From Catonia carolina (taxonomy: Eukaryota; Arthropoda; Insecta; Hemiptera; Achilidae): 64,000 nucleotides of DNA. The DNA is taken from the NCBI GenBank assembly GCA_035578175.1, contig JAQMRL010000005.1, forward strand, positions 51,751,722 to 51,815,721. The letters run 5' to 3'. The first letter of the stretch is position 1, and each line of letters starts with the position of its first letter. Below the pieces are notes generated by a model. That model was given only the letters and a program-made list of their open reading frames with translations. It was not told where the DNA came from and did no database searches. The position numbers and the translations under genes were made by a program. Below, piece after piece: positions 57,587-64,000 of the stretch.

Positions 57587-58415
57587 AAAATCTGGTGTGA
57601 AACACCCACACCACTTTCTCTTGCCAATGCATATAATTAACAATATAACCTAAAATTAGTAATAAGACATTATAAATAAAAAAAACCTAAACTCAAAAAA
57701 CATAACCTAATTTTAATCATAAATGAAAGACGCAAAATGAAAATCAATCTCAGTTTGGCTTAAAAATACGGAAAATCACTCTTTCACGCTAAACTAGGCT
57801 CTGCAAAAAAAATTACTATAAATCTATAAATCAACAAATCTATAAATTTGATTATATACACTTTTGTCTAGGGCTGAAATCTTAAATAAATCGATTTTTT
57901 ACACGTTTTCGTGAGAAAAAAACCAAAAAATCGCTAATTACGCTAAAGTAAGCGTGTTATACAACAAAATGTTTGATATAAAAGTTGCTGGATTTTTAAT
58001 TCTCTACAACTTTTATTATATGCATGTTTGCGTTAAAATAGTATTATTTATATAATATAATATATTATATTTATTATTAGTATTATTTATATATATATAT
58101 ATAATAGTATAGTTAAAATAATATTAGTCACAATTTTAAAAAAAACAAATTTTTTACGAGAAAACATCCTTTCCAAAAATTTCAGTAGACACGCGCCTAC
58201 CCTATCTTGTAGAACATAAAACATTAAGTAAATGAGGCAATTTTTAAAAAAATCGTAAAAAAGCGAAAAATAACACGAATAAACTACTACCTCCGGTTGA
58301 CCAATTTTGATGAAAACGTTCGTGTCGAGTTTTCTAGTGGTAGGCTATGTAACGTAAGTTTCAAGTTTCAAGTTCGTACGATGTTGTTCTGTTTTTTGAG
58401 ATATTCATTCACACC

Positions 58416-58478
<63 letters not shown>

Positions 58479-58615
58479 CAATCGCTAAAAACCTGTTTTT
58501 TTTTGTTCAGGGGGTCTGAAAACGTGTAGATCCGGTGAAAAGTAAATTTCGAAAAATCGACATGAAAACAAAATTTTCCTTCCATATATTCATATAAGCA
58601 TGAGAAAGTAAAAAT
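57587..58615 (-). mobile_element. HINE-like element, longest microsatellite
   Basis: Hairpin end 'aaatctggtgtgaaacaccc' (stem gtgtg / cacac), actttctcttgcc, tandem units with an extra AT-rich expansion at 58040-58120, a 59 bp (AC)n tract at 58417-58475, then 'agaccaatcgctaaaaacct' and a degraded end agcatgagaaagt. Confidence 0.8.
58417..58475. repeat. (AC)n microsatellite, about 29 units
   Basis: An uninterrupted AC run inside the HINE-like element, at the place where other copies have 5-15 units or mixed ACGC units. The 63-codon frame ending in a Thr-His run here is only this microsatellite. Confidence 0.95.
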
Positions 58616-59158
58616 TAACTGTTTTTTCCATTTTACTTTTAAATTTTTTTAAAAAATATTCATGTCTTGTAAAACAAGGAACAAAAGAAAATAAATTTTT
58701 AACTCATTTAAACGGTAACACTACTTCACAGAAAGAATTTAAATAAATTTTATCAATGAATAAATAAATGTATATTAACATTTTAAACAAAAGGTAAATG
58801 ATAGTCGGTCAATGTTCGGTTGGTTAGGTAAGGCCAGGTGGTATATGCCAACACAGGTGTTTAACACCTGGTCTGACGTACGTTCAAAAAATTCTTAATC
58901 GACAGACCACCCTACCTAATATTTTTTCTGAACATCTAGTTGGCCAAAGCTTACCCTTAAAAACTCATCCAATTATCGAGATTTCAACAAAATCTCAACG
59001 CTCACCTATCTACACTAATAAATAATTTTATTAATAATCTTTATTTATTTCCAGAGAAGCATCTGCGTACGTCTACCATTATACATACCAGATTTAGACT
59101 GAATATTACAATAAAAATAATAATAGTAATAAAAAAAATCATTGATGGAAATTTTTAA
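58616..59158. other. AT-rich stretch without recognised gene
   Basis: 58840-58920 contains a near palindrome aggtgtttaacacct and an inverted pair 'aggtaaggccaggtggt' / 'accaccctacct'. Possibly a tiny foldback. Confidence 0.4.
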
Positions 59159-59745
59159 AATTGCCATCATTTTTGTTTTATCGATCCGTCCGTCCATCAC
59201 ACCCAGATTTCTGAAACTACAAGAGATAGCAAAAAACGGTTTTCGGATTTGTAATCTACACAAAAGGTTGGTGGGCCTGTATTAAATTTGAAGTTCCAGT
59301 AATGACCGGAAGTGGCCCAAACCAGGAAGTCAAAAAAATCAAAGTCAGAAACTACAAGAGATAGCAACAAACGGTTTTAAAATTCGTAATCTACACAAAC
59401 AGTTAGTGGGCCTGAATTTGGTTTGAAGTTTCGGTTTCGACCGGAAGTGGCCCAAAACCTGAAGTCAAGAAATCAAATTCGGAATGGAAACAAAAATAGT
59501 CATTTGGTTCCTCTTAAAGATTAGATACAGAAACCATTGGGTTTGAAGTTCCGGTTTCGACCGGAACTGACCCAAAACCGGAAGTCAAGAATTAAAGTCA
59601 GAATTTGGAAACAAAATAGTGTCATTCGATATCTCTTAAAGAGTATAAACAGAAATTACTAATGGTTTTTGCCATAAGTCAGAGGTTAACTTTTTTAAAA
59701 ATTGCCACAAGCCATGCATGAGACGTGTCGTGTCATAAAAGAGAT
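59159..59745 (+). repeat. RepD copy with diverged tandem units
   Basis: Starts at 'tcgatccgtccgtccatcac' and repeats 'gaaactacaagagatagcaa' twice (59210 and 59345) and 'ggaagtggccca' or a variant three times (59310, 59445, 59565). The units are thus about 120-135 bp and include head as well as tail segments. It ends at 'gtcataaaagagattttttt', which matches 49535-49555. Confidence 0.78.
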
Positions 59746-60155
59746 TTTTTTCTCTTATTACAAATCAAATTAAACATTACACTATAATAGCTCCAGTAGA
59801 AAAGACAAAGAAACATATGAAATCACACAAAAATATGTTTAAAAGAAATCTTCAAACCAATTAAGGATTTCAGAAAAATACAACACCATGGAACAAAGTA
59901 AGGCGAGAAAAAACACTCGCACAAGATCATAAAGTATTTGGAAAAGAAGAGAAAAACTATTTGGGTGTAGTTAGTTCCCTAACGAGAAAAGTGCCAATTC
60001 AAAACAAAAAAATTAGCGTCTACTAATAAATCCTTTAGAGAAACCGGGGCACAATTACCAGAGGAATCTGGGTTTCAACTTCCAGAAAACAAAATTTAAA
60101 AAATTGACTGGAACCAAAACTAAGGATTATTTAAAAAATACAATGTTGGCAAAAT
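59746..60155. other. AT-rich stretch without recognised gene
   Basis: Nothing identified. Confidence 0.4.
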
Positions 60156-60157
60156 AA

Positions 60158-60512
60158 TCTAGAGGATTTACTAAGTAAAACGAGGAGTGAGGTAGTTTAC
60201 AATTTCCTTCTTCACTGAGTGGAAACGTATGTTTATCAGCATGGCAGGCCCTCTGAAAAGCATCTACTTTCCACCCTGCAAATGACGCCTTCACTTCATT
60301 CACCATAGGATCTAGCTGTATAATGAAATTTATTACTCTCAGAGGAGACAACTCTTGACTAGTGTCTTTTACACCTCTACCACATCTGTTCTAAAATGCT
60401 TCAGTCATATAACTGGCTGACCATATGATAAGAAAAATAACTATTTTTTGTAGCCCTGGAACTAGCAGATCAAGTCCAAATAATTTAAGACTCTGCCTGT
60501 TACGGGAAGTAG
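60158..60512 (-). repeat. RepB copy with open internal frame
   Basis: Lacks the last 30 bp of the AAC end but is otherwise near full length. The minus-strand frame (60127-60351) reads NFIIQLDPMVNEVKASFAGW and DAFQRACHADKHTFPLSEEG, one of three copies in which this small frame stays open. Confidence 0.85.
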
Positions 60513-61342
60513 AGAGGTATAAACGATCAAAGAATACAAAAGAGACTTCGTGGACTGAAAAAACAATCAATTTCTGAAATTTTTAAAACGGGTACGGCTA
60601 TCCATTATGTAATTGATTAAATCACTATAGAAATACAATTTTTAAGGAGAAGGAAAAATTATTGATCGCAGGAATCTTTTAGAAACAAACAAGTATTCAA
60701 CTTATATCTTAATTCACTGAAGTTAACCTGATTACCGGACGAGTATACCAAATAAAGTAAGAAACAACAATCAAGAAATAATAAAAAAACTACAAAATTA
60801 CACAATTATATGAAAAGAATTCAAGGTTGAACCATTAAAAATAAAATTTAGTAAAGTAAAAAAGTAAAACTAACACAATACATGTACATTACTAGATACG
60901 GTCTGATGAATTTTTGTTACTAATAACAACAATACACTCAAGGACCGTACGTAGTCAACATAATTTATTATAAAAATATATAAAAATACTACTATAATTA
61001 CTGTTAATTAATATTTAGCACACTTTTAAAAACACATAAATAATTTACGTTTTAATTTATTTAATGTTTTTCCTTGAATTTTATTGCATGAGATGACAAC
61101 ACGGTTCTAAAACGAGCGAGACATACATACGTAATTTCCGATATTCATTATGATTATTGTATTTTTAAAAGATAGCTTTTTGTAAATGAGAAACAGCAAT
61201 CGATAAAATTATTTAATGACACAAGGAAATGCTTGGTTTCACTTTAACAATTCACTGCATTTGTACGTATATATACAAACAAGTCGGCCTACAATTCGTA
61301 ATAAACATACAATTATATATTATGTAAACATAATTTGAAATA
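60513..61342. other. AT-rich stretch without recognised gene
   Basis: Nothing identified. Confidence 0.4.
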
Positions 61343-61692
61343 ATGCCCATAACGGGCAGATGGATTGTTAAATTATTTGCACTCAATCTGCTAGTTCCAG
61401 GGCTACAAAAACAGTTCTGTTTCTTATCATATGGTCAGCCAATTATATGACTGAAGTATTTAAGAACATAATTAAGGCAGAGGAGTAGAAGACACTAGTC
61501 AGAGTTATCTCCTCAGAGTAAGTAATGAATTCTATTATACATCCAGACTATGTGGTGAATGAAGTGAAGGTGTCATTTGCAGGGTGGAAAGTAGATGCTG
61601 TTCAGAAGGCCTGGCATGTTTATAAGCATACTTTTCCACTCAGTGAGGAAGGCATGGTAAACCAACTTCTCGGCTGATGACCTAAACTACCC
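61343..61692 (+). repeat. RepB copy
   Basis: From 'aatgcccataacgggcagat' to 'ggctgatgacctaaact'. The internal frame starts MNSIIHPDYVVNEVKVSFAG but is shortened by a deletion before its usual end. Confidence 0.85.
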
Positions 61693-61737
61693 AATTTCAA
61701 ATAACCTGCATACAAATTACGTTCAATAAATTTAAAA

Positions 61738-62110
61738 TTGATTTACAAATTGGGAAAAGTTCTTAAAACACTAAGTTTGGAGTGTAGCATTATACGTGGG
61801 TGATAAGGGCTGTAAAAAGGAAGAGGATAAAAGCTTTTGAAATGTGGTGTTATAATAAAATGTTGAAGAATAGGTGAGTGGACAAAATAAATAATTAAGA
61901 GGTTCTTAGACGAGTAACAAATAGAGATGTGCTTGATAAAATGGGTACAGAATGTGAGTTGGTTGATACAGTGAAGAAAAGGAAACTTTAATACATTGGA
62001 CATGTAATGAGAGGTCCTAAATATTGCATCTTACAAATTAATCATGTAGGGGAAGATAAAGGGCAAGCCGAACACGTTGGCAGACGTCGGGCATCCTATT
62101 TGAAGTTTCC
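61738..62110 (+). pseudogene. LINE-2-related reverse transcriptase fragment
   Basis: The first part matches LINE-2 at the DNA level ('tcttaaaacactaagtttgg', 'agtgtagcattata'). It then reads DKMGTECELVDTVKKRKL, a stop, YIGHVMRGPKYCILQI, a variant of the C-terminal polymerase tail different from the two LINE-2 copies. Frames are broken and there is no target duplication. Confidence 0.7.
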
Positions 62111-62281
62111 ATTTCCGAGAATTCCTATTCAAAAATTGCATTCATTGCAATCCATTATTCTTGTTCAATACAAACCACTTTATACAATACAAAATTTCTT
62201 ATAATTAACAATTTATAGAATATCACACATATTTTGTAATGTTACATTACTATAAATAGCTTAAGCAGGAAATACAAACTA

Positions 62282-62443
62282 TTTTTGTTTTGTTTTTGGT
62301 TTTGCAATTACTGCTAATGCAAACGGTGAAGGATGAAATGATTTTTTGTAACGTATGAAAATATGCCGTACCTGAATGGGATTCGAACCCAAGACCGCAT
62401 GATGAGAGGCGAGCACGTTACCAACTACGCCAATGCGGCCGGC
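62282..62443 (-). mobile_element. SINE-2 with 13 bp target duplication
   Basis: The T-rich start on the plus strand is the poly(A) tail reversed. The head (reverse complement) has box B gggttcgaatccc (about 62381-62393) and ends 'ggccgcattggcgtagttgg'. Flanked by gaaatacaaacta at 62269-62281 and 62444-62456. Confidence 0.93.
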
Positions 62444-62553
62444 GAAATACAAACTAGGGCGTTACGTATAACGAATATCGTTTATTAGATTACGAGGATT
62501 ATCAGTAATAAAAAGTACAAGAATAAAAAATAAATAAATACAAAAATCTTCTT

Positions 62554-62898
62554 CTGTCTGTAACAGACGATGAAGTGTTAAATTATTTGTACTGACATGA
62601 TCAGCCAATTAAATGACAGAATCATTTAAGAAGAGAATAGGTAGCAAGTGTAAAAGACACTAATCAGAGTTATCTCCTTGAAAGTAAAAAGTTTCATTAT
62701 AAAACCGGACCCTGTTGTAAATGAAGTGAAGGTGTCATTTGCAGGGTGGAAAATATGTGGTTTTCAGAAGGCATGGTATGCTGATAAGCATACTTTTCAA
62801 CTCTGTGAGGAAGGCAATTGTAAACCAATTAACTCCTCGTATTACTTAGTAAAACCACTGTAGGTTCAAACTAGCCTTTCGGCTGATGACCTAAACAA
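62554..62898 (+). mobile_element. RepB copy with 13 bp target duplication
   Basis: Flanked by caaaaatcttctt at 62541-62553 and 62899-62911. It runs from 'ctgtctgtaacagacgatga' to 'gatgacctaaacaa' and lacks a part near the 5' end. The internal frame (62678-62863) is open: IIKPDPVVNEVKVSFAGWKI and WYADKHTFQLCEEGNC. Confidence 0.9.
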
Positions 62899-62911
62899 CA
62901 AAAATCTTCTT

Positions 62912-63522
62912 AATAATTGTAAAATAATTCTTTTAAGAAACCAGGGAACTATAAATTTTTTTAACAAGGATAATACAATAAATAATTCCAGGAAAGATAT
63001 AAAAATTTAAATTCATATAAATGACGAAGGAGCGAACATACGTAACTACATATTTCAAGAAACAGAACACAAATATTGAGACACCAAAAAAATGTATAAA
63101 AAAACTGGAGGTGCTAAGAAAAAATGAAATAGCTAGTATAATATATATTTAGTCATCGCGAGTGTAAATATAGAGACAGTACGGAACACCAACATGTCTG
63201 TCCTCTGGAGACATCTGTCCAAATTGACTAAGTTGACACACCATGGGAATAATAATAATAACCCTCCGCTTTGAAGCATGTTAACTAGTTCGGAAGACAT
63301 TCAGGCAGATTAATTCCCATACACCCTAATAAGGAGGATCAACCCATATTATAATCTGGTACGCGCACATAACATAATACAGCACACGGATGTACAACCA
63401 TCCCCATATACAGACAAAACACACCGGAATACATCACAAATATCTTGCACCATTCCACAACAACAAAATATTCACAACAAAACAAATACGAAATAGACTC
63501 CGTTTTAAGTCAATTATAAGAC
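62912..63522. other. Stretch without recognised gene
   Basis: AT-rich, except that 63180-63480 is moderately C-rich. Nothing recognised. Confidence 0.4.
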
Positions 63523-63640
63523 AAAAATCTGGTATGAAACACTTACACGACTTTTTCTAGTCTATGTAAATAAAAATACAAATCATTTATAACCGATGTT
63601 TAATCATTAGTAAACAATGTGAAATAAAAAAAACAACTTA
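63523..63640 (-). repeat. HINE-like hairpin-end fragment
   Basis: Starts 'aaaaatctggtatgaaacac', then 'tacacgactttttc'; diverged after about 60 bp. It is interrupted by SINE-1. Confidence 0.65.
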
Positions 63641-63650
63641 AATAGAATCA

Positions 63651-63988
63651 AACCCACCGGGTTGGTCTAGAGGTAAAGTCGTCGCCAAAATCAGCTGTTT
63701 AACAGCTGATTTTCGGAGACGAAGGTTCCTGGTTCAAACCCTAGTGAAGGTAGTTACTTTTATACGGAATTGAGTGCTAGACAGTGAAGACAGTGGTTAC
63801 CGGTGTACTTTGATGGTTGGGGTTCAATCAACCATACTCTCTCAGGAATGGTCGACCTGAGTCTGTACAAGACTACACCTCATTTACAAGTCATACATAT
63901 CATCCTCATCTCATTGGGTTATGGGGTTGCTTATTGTTCTGAATTGAAACAGATTGGAACGTACACACATTAGGAATTAAAAAAAAGA
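63651..63988 (+). mobile_element. SINE-1, full length, with 11 bp target duplication
   Basis: Flanked by aaatagaatca at 63640-63650 and 63989-63999. The head 'cccaccgggttggtctagag' and 'gtaaagtcgtc' (box A region) is followed by the self-complementary 'aatcagctgtttaacagctg', box B 'ggttcaaaccc', the full body, and 'attaggaattaaaaaaaag'. The best reference copy of this family in the window. Confidence 0.93.
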
Positions 63989-64000
63989 AAATAGAATCAT

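Noticed and set aside
58297..58488. Thr-His-rich 63-codon protein
   Set aside because: The frame is the (AC)n microsatellite of a HINE-like element.

Overview
The window is AT-rich eukaryotic nuclear DNA without a recognisable intact host gene. Its repeat content points to an arthropod, most likely an insect: a Tc1/mariner-type element, decayed pogo/Tigger-type elements, RTE-like and Jockey-like LINE fragments, several tRNA-derived SINEs, a Helitron family beginning in a TCTA-type AT-rich end and finishing in CTAG, and an abundant element built like the Helentron-associated (HINE/DINE-1-like) repeats. A hemipteran source is a guess from the general look of the repeats and cannot be settled from the sequence. 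The setting looks like intergenic or intronic DNA of a large, repeat-rich genome.

Layout. 0-10 kb: decayed HINE-like copies, one with a LINE inserted, two tRNA-SINEs, and the first copies of a dispersed repeat called RepB here. 10.6-13.9 kb: a 3.3 kb element with terminal inverted repeats that holds a RepB insertion, a LINE-2 fragment (itself holding a 45 bp insertion) and a complete HINE-like copy. 14.7-16.0 kb: a complete mariner-type transposon with an open 349-codon transposase and near-perfect 64 bp inverted repeats. 16.1-17.1 kb: a Helitron with a SINE inserted; the paralogue at 52.5-53.3 kb shows the empty site. 17.4-24.3 kb: HINE, RepD, LINE and RepB copies and a decayed helix-turn-helix-like repeat that recurs at 51.3-51.7 kb. 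24-36 kb: mostly featureless AT-rich DNA, interrupted by a possible Helitron (26.7-27.3), a 522 bp foldback (28.1-28.6) and a 1.1 kb inverted repeat with arms of about 460 bp (32.0-33.1). 36-45 kb: two HINE copies, a deleted pogo/Tigger element inside a RepB copy, a 600 bp foldback, and two 5'-truncated LINE-1 copies with clear target-site duplications. 45.9-47.6 kb: remnant of a THAP-domain gene split by a LINE-1 copy that keeps a 296-codon reverse-transcriptase ORF. 48-64 kb: RepD arrays, one with a foldback inserted, a second deleted pogo/Tigger element, a Jockey fragment, tRNA-SINEs, a long (AC)n tract inside a HINE copy, and further RepB copies.

The genes here do not cooperate as a pathway. 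What the window records is layered transposition: at least nine insertions have direct target duplications, and in several cases a paralogous empty site or the uninterrupted host repeat confirms the order of events. The only protein that looks capable of full function is the mariner-type transposase. Family names RepB, RepD, SINE-1/2/3 and LINE-1/2/3 are labels used for this window only.
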